This document shows positions 6,536-15,129 of a stretch of DNA of 50,440 nucleotides, in pieces. How positions within the stretch are numbered: the first letter of the stretch is position 1; the number at the start of each line of letters is the position of its first letter. A program made the position numbers and the translations under genes. This DNA comes from Bog-159 sp049511415. GTDB lineage: Bacteria > Acidobacteriota > Terriglobia > Bryobacterales > Bryobacteraceae. Below the pieces are notes generated by a model, which had not been told where the DNA came from, made no database searches, and was given only the letters and a program-made list of their open reading frames with translations. The DNA lies in contig JBEKYC010000054.1 in the NCBI GenBank assembly GCA_049511415.1, forward strand, positions 1 through 50,440, written 5' to 3'.

Positions 6536-7119
6536 ACCGGCACCCCGCAGGACCACAGCATATATCCGACCGCCTGCTTCACGTAGTTCCATCGTTCCCG
6601 CAGGTTGTCTCGCACATGTTCGTGGCGCGGCGAACCATACACCGTGATCCCTTCGCGCTCCAGCATCTTCTTCACGCGGAAGATGTGATAGCCGTCGCTG
6701 ACCGCGATCGCCGACCGCATGCCCATCCGCCGCATGATTTCGCCGGCGAGGGCGATGGAAGCCACTGTGGTGCTGCCTTCGCCCTCCACCACGATGTCCT
6801 CCGGCGGCACACCCTGCGCGGCCAGATAGTCGCGTCCCACGCCGCCTTCGGTGAACACGGGATCTCCGCCCGCCCCGCCGGTCGTGAGGATGCGCGGCGC
6901 CAGCCGCTGCCGGTATAACTGCAGAGCGTGGTCCAGGCGCGCCTTCAAAACCGGCGATGGCCGGCCCCGATACTCCGCCGCGCCCAGCACCAGGATCACG
7001 TCGGCCGGCCGGGCTTCATCCTGCGTGGCCTGCTGCTCGACCTTGGTCGAAAACCACGACGCGGCCAGCAGGAACAACGACAGCGCCGCCACCCCGATAT
7101 TCAGTACGTTCCGTTTCAT
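6532..7119 (-). CDS. YdcF/SanA-family (DUF218) membrane-anchored protein
   Basis: This 195-residue protein has an N-terminal membrane anchor (NIGVAALSLFLLAASWF) followed by a DUF218 domain: ADVILVLGAAEYRGRPSPVLKARLDHALQLY, LTTGGAGGDPVFTEGGVG, EGEGSTTVASI and AVSDGYHIFRVKKML. The family includes E. coli SanA and ElyC, linked to envelope integrity and glycan metabolism. I chose ATG 7119; a GTG at 7143 would add eight residues and come close to the divergent methyltransferase start at 7152. Its stop overlaps the SRPBCC stop by four bases. Confidence 0.85.
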   Translation of the reverse strand: MKRNVLNIGVAALSLFLLAASWFSTKVEQQATQDEARPADVILVLGAAEYRGRPSPVLKARLDHALQLYRQRLAPRILTTGGAGGDPVFTEGGVGRDYLAAQGVPPEDIVVEGEGSTTVASIALAGEIMRRMGMRSAIAVSDGYHIFRVKKMLEREGITVYGSPRHEHVRDNLRERWNYVKQAVGYMLWSCGVPV

Positions 7120-7151
7120 CTGCGCTATTCTGATCCCAGACACATTGTAAG

Positions 7152-7958
7152 ATGCCCAAACCCGAAACGATTTCGAGTGCCGCGAACCCGCTGTTAAAGG
7201 ACGTGCGGCGCGCCATCGCGCGCGGCGGTCTGACGCAGGAAGGCTACCTGGTGGCGGAGACCTTTCACCTGCTGGAAGAGGCCCTCCGCAGCAACTGCGC
7301 CGTGAAGGTGGTGCTGTGCTCGGAATCCGTGCAGTCCGCCGTGGAGAGCCACGTGAAACGCCTGGCGGGTCTGCGCATAGCGGTGGTGGCGGATCAGCTC
7401 TTTCCGTCCATCTCGGGCACCGAGGCCAGCCAGGGCGTCATCGCGCTGGTGACTCCGCCCGTATGGAACCTGCCGCAACTGTTCCGCGGCCGCAGCCTCG
7501 TCGTCGTGCTGGACGGCCTCCAGGACCCCGGCAATGCGGGCGCCATTGCCCGCGCCGCCGAAGCCTTCGGCGCCACCGGCATCATGTTTCTGAAGGGCAC
7601 GGTGAGTCCCTTCAATCCCAAATCCCTGCGCGCCGCCGCCGGTTCGCTGTTTCGCGTGCCGTTCGCTTACGGCCTGGACGTGGCCCTGGCGCGCGCCGCC
7701 CTGCAACAGAACAAGCTCGATATCTACGCGGGCGTGCCTTCGAATTCCAACGCGCCGGCAAAACCACTAGCCGAGGTGGATTTCTCCCGCCGCTGCGCTC
7801 TGGTCGTCGGTAACGAGGCCCGCGGCGTCAGCCCGCAACTGCGCTCCGCGTCGCTGGACATTTCCATCCCCACCAGCGGCGTCGAGTCGTTGAATGCGGC
7901 CGTCGCCGCCGGCATCCTGCTGTATGAAGCGCGGCGTCAGAGGTCGCTCCATCCTTGA
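7152..7958 (+). CDS. TrmH/SpoU-family RNA 2'-O-methyltransferase
   Basis: This 268-residue protein has an N-terminal substrate-binding domain (NPLLKDVRRA, YLVAETFHLLEEAL) and a C-terminal SPOUT knot with the three family motifs: LDGLQDPGNAGAIARAAEAF (motif 1), VVGNEARGVS (motif 2) and IPTSGVESLNAAVAAGILLYE (motif 3). It transfers methyl from S-adenosylmethionine to a ribose 2'-OH in rRNA or tRNA; the substrate nucleotide cannot be assigned. Its stop overlaps the rarA start (TTGA at 7955-7958), so the two are probably coupled. Confidence 0.93.
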   Translation: MPKPETISSAANPLLKDVRRAIARGGLTQEGYLVAETFHLLEEALRSNCAVKVVLCSESVQSAVESHVKRLAGLRIAVVADQLFPSISGTEASQGVIALVTPPVWNLPQLFRGRSLVVVLDGLQDPGNAGAIARAAEAFGATGIMFLKGTVSPFNPKSLRAAAGSLFRVPFAYGLDVALARAALQQNKLDIYAGVPSNSNAPAKPLAEVDFSRRCALVVGNEARGVSPQLRSASLDISIPTSGVESLNAAVAAGILLYEARRQRSLHP

Positions 7959-9280
7959 GCCTGTTCGACGCAGCTCCATTCGGAGAACCCGCCGGGACGG
8001 ATAAGAAGCGCCCGCTCGCCGATCGCATGCGGCCGGTCACTCTCGACGAATTCACCGGCCAGGACCACGTCCTGGGACCCGGCAAGCCGCTGCGCCAGCA
8101 GATCGAACGCGACGCGCTCACCTCGCTGATCCTATGGGGACCGCCGGGAGTGGGCAAGACCAGCCTGGCGCGCCTGATTGCCCGCCTGACCCAGTGCGAA
8201 TTCATTCCCTTCAGCGCGGTCCTCAGCGGCATCAAGGAGATCAAAGCCGTCATGGCGGATGCCGAACGGCTGCGGCGCGCCGGCCGCCGCACCATCCTCT
8301 TCGTGGATGAGATCCACCGCTTCAACAAGGCCCAGCAGGATGCCTTCCTGCCCTACGTCGAGCGCGGCGACATCATCCTGATCGGCGCCACCACCGAGAA
8401 TCCCTCGTTCGAGGTGATCGCCGCGCTGCTTTCGCGGTCGCGCGTTTATGCCCTGCGCGCCCTCACCGCCGAGGAAATCGCCGGCTTGCTGGAACGCGCC
8501 CTAGCGGATCGCGAACGCGGATTGGGCGACCTCGAAATCGCCGCCCCGCGCGCGCTGCTGGAACAGATCGCCATCTTTGCCAATGGCGACGCGCGTTCCG
8601 CCTACAACACTCTGGAAGCCGCGGTGGCGGCGTCGCCGGAGCGCGAGCTTTCCGAACAGGCCGTGCAGGATGCCATCCAGCGGAAGGTATTGCTCTATGA
8701 CAAGGCCGGCGAAGAGCATTTCAACCTGATTTCGGCCCTGCACAAGTCCGTGCGTTCGAGCGACGTGGATGCCGCGCTCTACTGGCTGGCGCGCATGCTG
8801 GAAGCCGGCGAGGACCGCATGTACATCGCGCGCCGGCTCATGCGCATGGCCATCGAAGACATCGGGCTGGCCGACCCGCGGGCGCTGGAGCAGGCCGTCG
8901 CCGCCATGCAGGCGGTGCACTTCCTAGGCATCCCGGAAGGCGACCTGGCGCTGGCGCAGGTGGCCATTTACTTGTCCGTGGCGCCCAAGTCCGATGCGTC
9001 CTATCGCGCCCTGGGCGCAGTGCAGGCGGACGTGCAGGCCACCATGGCCGATCCCGTGCCGCTGCATCTGCGCAACGCCGTCACCAAGTCGATGAAGCAA
9101 TGGGGCTACGGCGCGGGCTATGAGCACGCGCACAAATTTGAAGACGCCATCACCGGGATGCAGTGCCTGCCGGAGTCGCTCGCGGGAAAGCGCTATTACC
9201 ATCCGACCGATCGCGGCGTGGAAAAGCGAATCGCCGAAAGGCTGGAAGAAGTCCGCAAGGCCCGCAATCCGCTGGGGTAG
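7955..9280 (+). CDS. rarA: Replication-associated recombination protein RarA (MgsA-type AAA+ ATPase)
   Basis: This 441-residue AAA+ clamp-loader-like ATPase has Walker A GPPGVGKT (62-69), Walker B ILFVDEIHRF (DE at 118-119), sensor 1 GATTENPSF, and the C-terminal MgsA tetramerisation region with HKSVRSSDVDAALYWLARML and RRLMRMAIEDIGLADP. RarA acts at stalled replication forks and interacts with single-strand-binding protein. The C-terminal Y-H-P motif (KRYYHPTDRG) is typical. The start is TTG 7955, overlapping the methyltransferase stop. The length is normal for the family. Confidence 0.96.
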   Translation: MSLFDAAPFGEPAGTDKKRPLADRMRPVTLDEFTGQDHVLGPGKPLRQQIERDALTSLILWGPPGVGKTSLARLIARLTQCEFIPFSAVLSGIKEIKAVMADAERLRRAGRRTILFVDEIHRFNKAQQDAFLPYVERGDIILIGATTENPSFEVIAALLSRSRVYALRALTAEEIAGLLERALADRERGLGDLEIAAPRALLEQIAIFANGDARSAYNTLEAAVAASPERELSEQAVQDAIQRKVLLYDKAGEEHFNLISALHKSVRSSDVDAALYWLARMLEAGEDRMYIARRLMRMAIEDIGLADPRALEQAVAAMQAVHFLGIPEGDLALAQVAIYLSVAPKSDASYRALGAVQADVQATMADPVPLHLRNAVTKSMKQWGYGAGYEHAHKFEDAITGMQCLPESLAGKRYYHPTDRGVEKRIAERLEEVRKARNPLG

Positions 9281-9310
9281 GCTCTAAGCCTCCAGGCGAG
9301 CGCCGCGAGC

Positions 9311-9328
9311 CTGATGTAGTAGCATCAG
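9311..9328 (+). other. Small hairpin abutting the phosphatase start
   Basis: CTGATG (9311-9316) and CATCAG (9323-9328) form a 6-bp stem around the loop TAGTAG, ending two bases before the TTG at 9331. It would occlude the ribosome-binding region in mRNA. There is no U tract, so it is not a terminator. It may be chance. Confidence 0.3.
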
Positions 9329-9330
9329 AT

Positions 9331-10092
9331 TTGGTCGATATCCATAGCCATATTCTTCCCGGCCTCGACGATGGCGCCCAAACCCTCGACGTTTCCGTGG
9401 CCATGCTGCGCCTGGCGGCCGAATCCGGCACCACCGACATCGTCGCCACGCCCCACGCCAATAGCCAATTCACCTTCGATCCCGACCTGATCACCGCCAA
9501 AATCGCCGAAGTGCAGCAGGCCGCCGGTCCGGTGCCGCGTATCCACCGTGGCTGCGACTTTCACCTGACCCTCGAAAACATTCAGGACGCGCTCGCCAAC
9601 CCCGGCAAATACGCCATCAACCACTTGTCCTACCTGCTGGTGGAATTCTCCGACCTGCTGATTCCGCGCACCACGCAGGAAATCTTCGACCGCCTCTTGT
9701 CCGCCGGCCTCACCCCCATCGTCACCCACCCGGAGCGCAACGCACTGCTGCATTCGCGCCTCGATCAATTGCAATCCTGGGTGGAAAACGGCGCGCTGGT
9801 GCAGGTCACGGCCGGATCGCTGCTCGGCGGCTTCGGCCGCACCGCCAAATCAGTTGCCACGGATCTGATGAACCGCAATCTGGTGCACTTCATCGCCAGC
9901 GATGCGCACGATCCCAAATACCGCACGCCGGTGCTGCGCGACGCCTACCAGCACGTCGAAAAGACCTGGGGCGCCACCCTGGCCGAGTCGCTATTTACGG
10001 TGGCGCCGCGGGCCGTGCTTGCGGGCGAAGCCATCGAACTGACCGAACCGGAGTTGCCGGCCAAGAAGAAGTGGTTCCGCTTCGGTTTTTAG
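9331..10092 (+). CDS. PHP-family tyrosine-protein phosphatase (CpsB/CapC/YwqE-like)
   Basis: This 253-residue metal-dependent phosphatase has PHP motifs VDIHSHILPGLDDGA (N-terminal HxH), VATPHAN, GCDFHLT, VTHPERN and IASDAHD, which together bind the trinuclear metal centre. In capsule systems such enzymes dephosphorylate BY-kinases, and a BY-kinase is encoded about 20 kb away at 30452-31339. The likely start is TTG 9331, because the frame before it overlaps the end of rarA and reads as unrelated residues. A small hairpin (9311-9328) sits just before the start. Confidence 0.88.
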   Translation: MVDIHSHILPGLDDGAQTLDVSVAMLRLAAESGTTDIVATPHANSQFTFDPDLITAKIAEVQQAAGPVPRIHRGCDFHLTLENIQDALANPGKYAINHLSYLLVEFSDLLIPRTTQEIFDRLLSAGLTPIVTHPERNALLHSRLDQLQSWVENGALVQVTAGSLLGGFGRTAKSVATDLMNRNLVHFIASDAHDPKYRTPVLRDAYQHVEKTWGATLAESLFTVAPRAVLAGEAIELTEPELPAKKKWFRFGF

Positions 10093-10139
10093 ACTGCGCG
10101 GGCTTTGAAACCGCCGGCGCATTAGCGTATCATTTTTGA

Positions 10140-11192
10140 ATGGCTGCTGTCGCGACCGCGCCCGTTTTGTTACAAAGGGAACCTGGTTGGATCTACAACA
10201 GGTCCTGGGATCTTTCGCGGATTATTCTCAGCGCCGTGCTGGTTCCCATGCCATTCCTGCTCGCCTATGCCGCGCAGAAAAGCGGGCTGGTCAGCGAACG
10301 GCAAGCTATCGACGTCATCAATATTTTGGTGGCCGGACTGGTGGGCGGACCCCACCTCTTTTCCACGTTCACCGTTACCTTTCTGGACCGCTCGTTCCGC
10401 CGCCAACATCGCGTCTACACCTGGCTGGCGTTGATCATCCCGGTAATCGTGATCTACCTGGGCATATTCCAGTACACCATGCTCATCACGTTCTTCTTCT
10501 CGTGGGCATCGCTGCACGTGCTGCATCAAATCATCTATCTGACCGATTGTTACCGCGGCAAAAAACCCGTCCGCGAGCCGCTCTGGTCGCGCGCCGTCGA
10601 TTACGGCGTCATCCTCACGGGCCTCTACCCCATCGGCATGTACAAGCTGTCGCAGCGCACGTTCCAGGTCGGCGGCGTGGTGCTGCCTTATCCCGACTGG
10701 CTGCGCGCATTGCATCTGCCGGTGCTGGCCGGATTGCTCTTTGGCGGGCTGATGACGGTGTGGATCGTCAAGACCGTGGGCGAGTACCGCCGCGGCACGC
10801 TGAGCAAACCCAAGACCCTGCTCATCGGCATCACCAGCGTGGTCTCGTTCTGCCTGCCCATGGGGTCCAATCTGGACATTCTGTTCCAGGGCTACAACAC
10901 CTGGCACTCGTTCCAATACCTGTTTCTCATGTGGCTGATCAACCGCCTGCGCTACCAGCGCGGCGAGATCGACAATCCCTTCGTGCGCGCCATTGCCGGC
11001 CGCGAAAGCATGATTCCCTACTACCTCTGCTTCCTGGGCGCCACTGGCGTGACGGTCATCATCACCTTCATCGTGCGCGCGCTCACGCCGCTCTCCGCCG
11101 ACCAAAGCTACTTCGTGGTGATCCTAAGCACGCTGCTGATGCATTACTATTTCGATCATCTGCTGTTCACCAAGACGGAGTACGTGCTGTGA
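10140..11192 (+). CDS. Polytopic membrane protein with conserved-looking histidines, function unknown
   Basis: This 350-residue protein has about eight hydrophobic segments, for example IILSAVLVPMPFLLAYAA, TWLALIIPVIVIYLGIF, LITFFFSWASLHVLHQIIYL, GVTVIITFIVRAL and VVILSTLLMHYYFDHLLF. Histidines cluster in or beside membrane segments: GGPHLFSTF, ASLHVLHQI, NTWHSFQYLFLMW and LLMHYYFDHLLF. This pattern recalls membrane di-iron or Brp/Blh-like enzymes, but I do not recognise a definite family and give no function. The ATG at 10140 lies 47 bp after the phosphatase stop, so it may be in the same transcript. Confidence 0.75.
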   Translation: MAAVATAPVLLQREPGWIYNRSWDLSRIILSAVLVPMPFLLAYAAQKSGLVSERQAIDVINILVAGLVGGPHLFSTFTVTFLDRSFRRQHRVYTWLALIIPVIVIYLGIFQYTMLITFFFSWASLHVLHQIIYLTDCYRGKKPVREPLWSRAVDYGVILTGLYPIGMYKLSQRTFQVGGVVLPYPDWLRALHLPVLAGLLFGGLMTVWIVKTVGEYRRGTLSKPKTLLIGITSVVSFCLPMGSNLDILFQGYNTWHSFQYLFLMWLINRLRYQRGEIDNPFVRAIAGRESMIPYYLCFLGATGVTVIITFIVRALTPLSADQSYFVVILSTLLMHYYFDHLLFTKTEYVL

Positions 11193-11236
11193 CTTGCCCT
11201 CGGCATTTGGGCGATAATAACCAGTAGGCGTACCCC

Positions 11237-11500
11237 ATGCAAATTAGCCTGGAGATTCCAGAAGACGTCGCGCGGCAGTTCACCGCAACCCCAGGCGGCA
11301 TCGCGCGCGCCGCCGTCGAGGCCCTGGCAATCGAGGGCGTACGCTCCGCCAAGCTGACCGCATACCAGGCCCGCCAGATGTTAGGCATCCAATCCCGATA
11401 CGAAATGGATGGCTTTCTGAAGGCACATGGCGTTCTCCTGCCGCTCACGATGGAAGACGTCCTCCAGGACAGCGAGACCGCTTTGTCGTTCTCGAAATGA
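11237..11500 (+). CDS. UPF0175-family antitoxin
   Basis: This 87-residue protein matches UPF0175: MQISLEIPEDVARQF, then RAAVEALAIEGVRSAKLTAYQARQMLGI (the helix-turn-helix core), then a short tail ending TMEDVLQDSETALSF. Such proteins are antitoxins next to DUF3368 PIN-domain toxins, and that gene follows here with a 4-bp ATGA overlap (11497-11500). It is intact by length. It probably binds the toxin and its own promoter. Confidence 0.88.
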   Translation: MQISLEIPEDVARQFTATPGGIARAAVEALAIEGVRSAKLTAYQARQMLGIQSRYEMDGFLKAHGVLLPLTMEDVLQDSETALSFSK

Positions 11501-11868
11501 CAATCGTCATTGCGGACACGTCGCCCCTCAACTATCTCGTGCCGATCGATGAAATTGCAGTGCTGCCGCGCCTGTATCGAAGGATCGTCATACCGCCTGA
11601 AGTCCGTGCCGAGTTGAGCGCTCGCGAAACTCCCGCCAAGGTTGTGGCTTGGATTCAGACGCAACCTGGTTGGCTCGAGACTCGGGCCGTTACCTCTGGC
11701 CAGGACGATCCGGCTCTCTGGCGAATCGATACCGGTGAGCGCGCCGCCATTCGCGAGTTCCTGGACCTTCCCACCGCGCTGACGCGGCTGGCGGAGACGA
11801 ACTTCCGAGCGGACCAATCTCTAATCGAGGCGCTTCTGGCGGAGGACGCGAACCGCCGGCGAGGTTAA
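11497..11868 (+). CDS. DUF3368 PIN-domain toxin with an internal deletion (probably inactive)
   Basis: This 123-residue protein begins like a normal DUF3368 toxin: IADTSPLNYLVPIDEIAVLPRLY with the first catalytic Asp (D7), VIPPEVRAEL with the acidic residue of motif 2, and RIDTGERAAI with E81. After RAAIREF (about 82-88) it jumps straight to LDLPTALTRLAETNFR, which in full-length relatives sits some 35-45 residues later. The missing block normally carries the LLIDDxxGR strand with the last catalytic aspartates and the GTLGVL segment. The reading frame is intact. It looks like an in-frame deletion that disabled the RNase while the antitoxin stayed whole. An assembly error is the alternative. 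Confidence 0.8.
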   Translation: MTIVIADTSPLNYLVPIDEIAVLPRLYRRIVIPPEVRAELSARETPAKVVAWIQTQPGWLETRAVTSGQDDPALWRIDTGERAAIREFLDLPTALTRLAETNFRADQSLIEALLAEDANRRRG

Positions 11869-11891
11869 GCGAACCTCCGGTACGTCCTCAA

Positions 11892-12527
11892 TCACCCCAC
11901 CACCACCACATGAATCTCCCCCGGCCCATGCACCCCGCGCACCAGGATCTGCTCGATATCCGCCGTGCGGCTCGGTCCCGTAATCAGCACCATGGAGCTG
12001 GTCTGCTCCGCCGGATGCGGCAGGATGCTCAACAACTCGTCCAGCCCCGATAGCACCCGCATCACCGGGACCACCGCCACGTGCACCGGCGGCAGCAGTG
12101 AGACCAGCCGCGCCTCCGCCGGACTCGCCAGCATAACCAGCGATCCCGTATCTGCCAGCGCATAATCGGCGCTGGTGATACCCACGTCCGCATCCGCGCA
12201 CCGCGCGCGCAACTCCAACGGATCGGTGTATCCGGTCTCGACGCCGGCCAGATCCGCGATGCCGCACTCCCGCAGGAACGGCGCATTGGAAGCCACCGCC
12301 GATCTTGCGCCCAGCACCCCGGCCACGTAAGCCCGTGCCTCATCGGCCGTGGCCGCGCGGTGGGTCTTGCCGGCCAGCGCTTCCACGGCCCGCAGCATGG
12401 AGCACACGCGCGACTCCAAATCCACATCCGCCACCCGCAGGCGGACTGGCGGCGGCTCCGCGATGGCTTGCCCCGCCTCGCGCCCCAACGCCGTGCGCAC
12501 CTTGTGCAGAATGTGCTCGCGCGACAT
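11892..12527 (-). CDS. lutC: Lactate utilization protein C (LutC/YkgG, DUF162)
   Basis: This 211-residue LUD-domain protein starts MSREHILHKVRTALGR. It has VGITSADYALADTGSLVMLASPAEARLVSLLPPVHVAVV, the conserved LUD core, and a C-terminal LITGPSRTADIEQILVRGVHGPGEIHVVVV. LutC is part of the LutABC complex that oxidises L-lactate to pyruvate. Its ATG (12525-12527) overlaps the lutB stop by one base. It is the last gene of a minus-strand lutABC operon. Confidence 0.93.
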   Translation of the reverse strand: MSREHILHKVRTALGREAGQAIAEPPPVRLRVADVDLESRVCSMLRAVEALAGKTHRAATADEARAYVAGVLGARSAVASNAPFLRECGIADLAGVETGYTDPLELRARCADADVGITSADYALADTGSLVMLASPAEARLVSLLPPVHVAVVPVMRVLSGLDELLSILPHPAEQTSSMVLITGPSRTADIEQILVRGVHGPGEIHVVVVG

Positions 12528-13945
12528 CAGCGCCGTCTCCACAATTCCCGGAAACTCTTGGCCGGCGCCGGCGGCAGATCCCGCTGGCTCAACCAGGCGC
12601 GCACCGGCGGCACATTCATCAACGCGGGCGCATGCCGCAGCCATCCGGGGCCGGCCGCCGGCGCGATCCCCGCCGCCACCATGGCCGCCATCTCGTAAAT
12701 CCGCGGATGGCACATCACCCAGGCCCACAGCTGGAATACCAGCCGCTCCACGCGATTGGCGCCATCGCGCTGCTCCTGCTCCTTGACCTCCGCGCGCAGC
12801 TCCAGCAGAATCTTGGGAATGTCGATCTTCACCGGGCAGACTTCCGCGCACGCGCCGCAGAGGCTCGATGCGAACGGCAGGCTCGTCTCGTATTTCACGC
12901 CCATGAACTGCGGAGTGATGATTGCACCGATCGGCCCCGAATACACCCATGGAAAGCTGTGCCCGCCGATCTTGCGGTACACCGGGCAATGATTCAGGCA
13001 CGCGCCGCAGCGGATGCAGTAGAGCGATTCGCGCTTTTCGCTGTCCGCCAGCAGCTTGGTGCGGCCGTTATCGAGCAGCACCACGTAGAATTCTTCCGGC
13101 CCGTCGATCTCGCCCGCGCGGCGCGCCCCCGACAGAAACGATGTGTACACCGTCAACGCCTGGCCGGTGGCGCTGCGTCCCAGCAGCTTCAGAAACACTG
13201 CCAGATCCTGCGCCCGCGGGATGAGCTTCTCAATGCCCGCCACGGCGATGTGAATCCGCGGGGCCGAGGTCGTCAGCCGCGCGTTGCCTTCGTTTTCGAC
13301 CAGCACCACAGCGCCCGAATCCGCGACCAGGAAATTCGCGCCGCTGATGCCGATGTCCGCCGCTAGAAATTTCTCCCGCAGCACGGCGCGCGCGATCAGC
13401 GTCTGCTTCTCCACCACGGTTTCGTTGGCCACGCCCAGCGTGCGCGCGAACAGGTCGCCGACATCGTAGCGCGTCAGGTGCAGCGCCGGCGCCACGATGT
13501 GATACGGCCGCTGGTGCGCGAGCTGCAGTATGTACTCGCCCAGGTCGGTCTCCACCGATTCCAAATCGTGATGCTCCAGCCGTTCGTTTAAATCGATCTC
13601 CTCGGTGGTCATGGATTTCGATTTTACGATCAGATGGGCGCTGCGTTTTTTCGCCAGATCCAGCACGAAATCCGCAACTTCGGTGGCGTCCTGGCACCAT
13701 ACCACCTTGCCGCCGTGCGCCATCACGTTGCGCTCGAACTGCTCCAGATAATGATCCAGGTGGCCGATGGTGTGCGCCTTGATGGCGTTGGCGTGCGTGC
13801 GAAGTTCCTGGTAATCCGGCAGCGCGGCGTCCGCCACGGCTTGTTTGCGATGGTCGATGAGGCGGCCGGTGGCGCGATAGATGGCCAATTGCAGATTGGG
13901 GTCGCCCAGCGTCTTGTGGACCTTCTCATCGAAAGCGGCGGACAT
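12527..13945 (-). CDS. lutB: Lactate utilization iron-sulfur protein B (LutB/YkgF)
   Basis: This 472-residue protein has an N-terminal LUD domain (GISGANFLVADSGAVVLVENEGNARL) and two ferredoxin-type clusters near residues 305-370: YCIRCGACLNHCP and LCGACAEVCPVKIDIPK. A hydrophobic C-terminal part follows. It is the electron-transfer subunit of the lactate oxidation complex. The frame runs further upstream, but ATG 13945 (MSAAFDEKVHKTLGDP) gives the family N-terminus and lies 14 bp after lutA. Its stop overlaps the lutC start. Confidence 0.95.
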   Translation of the reverse strand: MSAAFDEKVHKTLGDPNLQLAIYRATGRLIDHRKQAVADAALPDYQELRTHANAIKAHTIGHLDHYLEQFERNVMAHGGKVVWCQDATEVADFVLDLAKKRSAHLIVKSKSMTTEEIDLNERLEHHDLESVETDLGEYILQLAHQRPYHIVAPALHLTRYDVGDLFARTLGVANETVVEKQTLIARAVLREKFLAADIGISGANFLVADSGAVVLVENEGNARLTTSAPRIHIAVAGIEKLIPRAQDLAVFLKLLGRSATGQALTVYTSFLSGARRAGEIDGPEEFYVVLLDNGRTKLLADSEKRESLYCIRCGACLNHCPVYRKIGGHSFPWVYSGPIGAIITPQFMGVKYETSLPFASSLCGACAEVCPVKIDIPKILLELRAEVKEQEQRDGANRVERLVFQLWAWVMCHPRIYEMAAMVAAGIAPAAGPGWLRHAPALMNVPPVRAWLSQRDLPPAPAKSFRELWRRR

Positions 13946-13959
13946 GGGATTCGGGCCGG

Positions 13960-14685
13960 TTAGCGGCTGGCCAGGACCTCCGCCAGGTGCATCGTGCGCA
14001 CGGGCAGCGCCGCGCGCGACAACGCGCCCTGGATCTGCATCAGGCAACTGGAATCCACGCTGACCACCGTCCTGGCGCCGGTGCGCACGATGGAATCGAT
14101 CTTGGTGCGCGCCATGCCGCCGGAGATTTCGGGCAGCTTCACCGAGAACGTGCCGCCGAATCCGCAGCACTCCTCGGCCGCGTCCATCTCGCGCAGTTCC
14201 AATCCATCGACCTTCGCCAGCAGACGCCGCGGGCCGTCCTTGATGCCGAATTCGCGCAGGGCGTGGCAACTGTCGTGATACGTCACTACGTCGCGCATGC
14301 GCGCGCCTACATCATCCACGCCCGCCACTTCCAGGACAAAGCGGGAGAATTCGAAGACGCGTGACGCCAGCGCGTCCGCCGCGGCCAAGGTCGCCGGATC
14401 GTCCGGAAACAGGTCGCGGAAATGATGCGCGATCATCGAAGTGCACGATCCCGATGGCACCACAATGTACTCCCAATCGCGGAAGACCTTTAGGAAATGG
14501 CGCGCCACCTGGCAGGCTTCCGCGCGATAGCCAGTGTTGAAGGCGGGCTGCCCGCAGCAGGTTTGGTCCTCCGGAAAATCGACGCGATAGCCCAGCCGCT
14601 CCAGCACATCGGCCATCGCCACGCCCACCTGGGGAAAGAGTTGGTCGACGATACAAGTTACGAATATCGAGACCCGCTTTGGCAT
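13960..14685 (-). CDS. lutA: Lactate utilization protein A (LutA/YkgE)
   Basis: This 241-residue protein carries two CCG domains: EDQTCCGQPAFNTGY and AAEECCGFGGTFSVK, plus VPSGSCTSM and VTYHDSCHALRE. Such cysteine-rich domains bind iron-sulfur clusters in LutA, GlpC and HdrB proteins. It is the first gene of lutABC, with lutB 14 bp downstream. The promoter should lie in 14686-14706 or within the receiver gene upstream; nothing clear is visible there. Confidence 0.95.
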   Translation of the reverse strand: MPKRVSIFVTCIVDQLFPQVGVAMADVLERLGYRVDFPEDQTCCGQPAFNTGYRAEACQVARHFLKVFRDWEYIVVPSGSCTSMIAHHFRDLFPDDPATLAAADALASRVFEFSRFVLEVAGVDDVGARMRDVVTYHDSCHALREFGIKDGPRRLLAKVDGLELREMDAAEECCGFGGTFSVKLPEISGGMARTKIDSIVRTGARTVVSVDSSCLMQIQGALSRAALPVRTMHLAEVLASR

Positions 14686-14706
14686 GAAAAAGGATTGTAG
14701 CAGCCC

Positions 14707-15129
14707 TCAGATCATGCCCTTCTCCCGCAGCACTTGCCGCAAAACGCCTCCCAACTTCAGGAACTCGTCGTAGCTGGGCGGTTTGCGAAAGTATCCGGCG
14801 CCCAGGGATGCCGCCTGCGTCAGATCGCTGGGCGAGTCCGAAGAGGTGATGACGAGGACCGGAATGTCTTTGCACCGTCCGCTGGCGCGCAGACGGCGCA
14901 GCACTTCGAATCCATCCCGCTTGGGAAGGTTCAGATCGACCAATAGAACGTGGGGGCATGGCGCATCGGGACTCTCTTCCGCCCGGGCAATAAAGTCGAT
15001 TGCCAGTTGGCCGTCCGCGACGATATGGATCTCCAGGGGCAGTTCCTCCGTCTGGATCACCTCCCGCACCATCAATGCGTCCGGCAGGTTGTCCTCAGCC
15101 AGCAGTAGATTGAACCGCGGCGGAGCGAG
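14707..15129 (-). CDS. Single-domain response regulator (Rcp1-like CheY receiver), start unclear
   Basis: The receiver domain is complete: FNLLLAEDN (beta 1, acidic pocket), HVLLVDLNLPKRDGFEVL with the phospho-acceptor Asp, VLVITSSDSPSDLTQAASLG with the Ser/Thr switch, and GYFRKPPSYDEF with the conserved Lys. No output domain follows. It overlaps the 3' end of the kinase gene in another frame. No ATG, GTG or TTG lies in frame between 15084 (too late) and an ATG at 15273, which is 179 bases inside the kinase. The end coordinate given marks the likely domain boundary, not a start codon. Translation may use a rare codon or a ribosomal frameshift from the kinase. Confidence 0.8.
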   Translation of the reverse strand, partial: LAPPRFNLLLAEDNLPDALMVREVIQTEELPLEIHIVADGQLAIDFIARAEESPDAPCPHVLLVDLNLPKRDGFEVLRRLRASGRCKDIPVLVITSSDSPSDLTQAASLGAGYFRKPPSYDEFLKLGGVLRQVLREKGMI

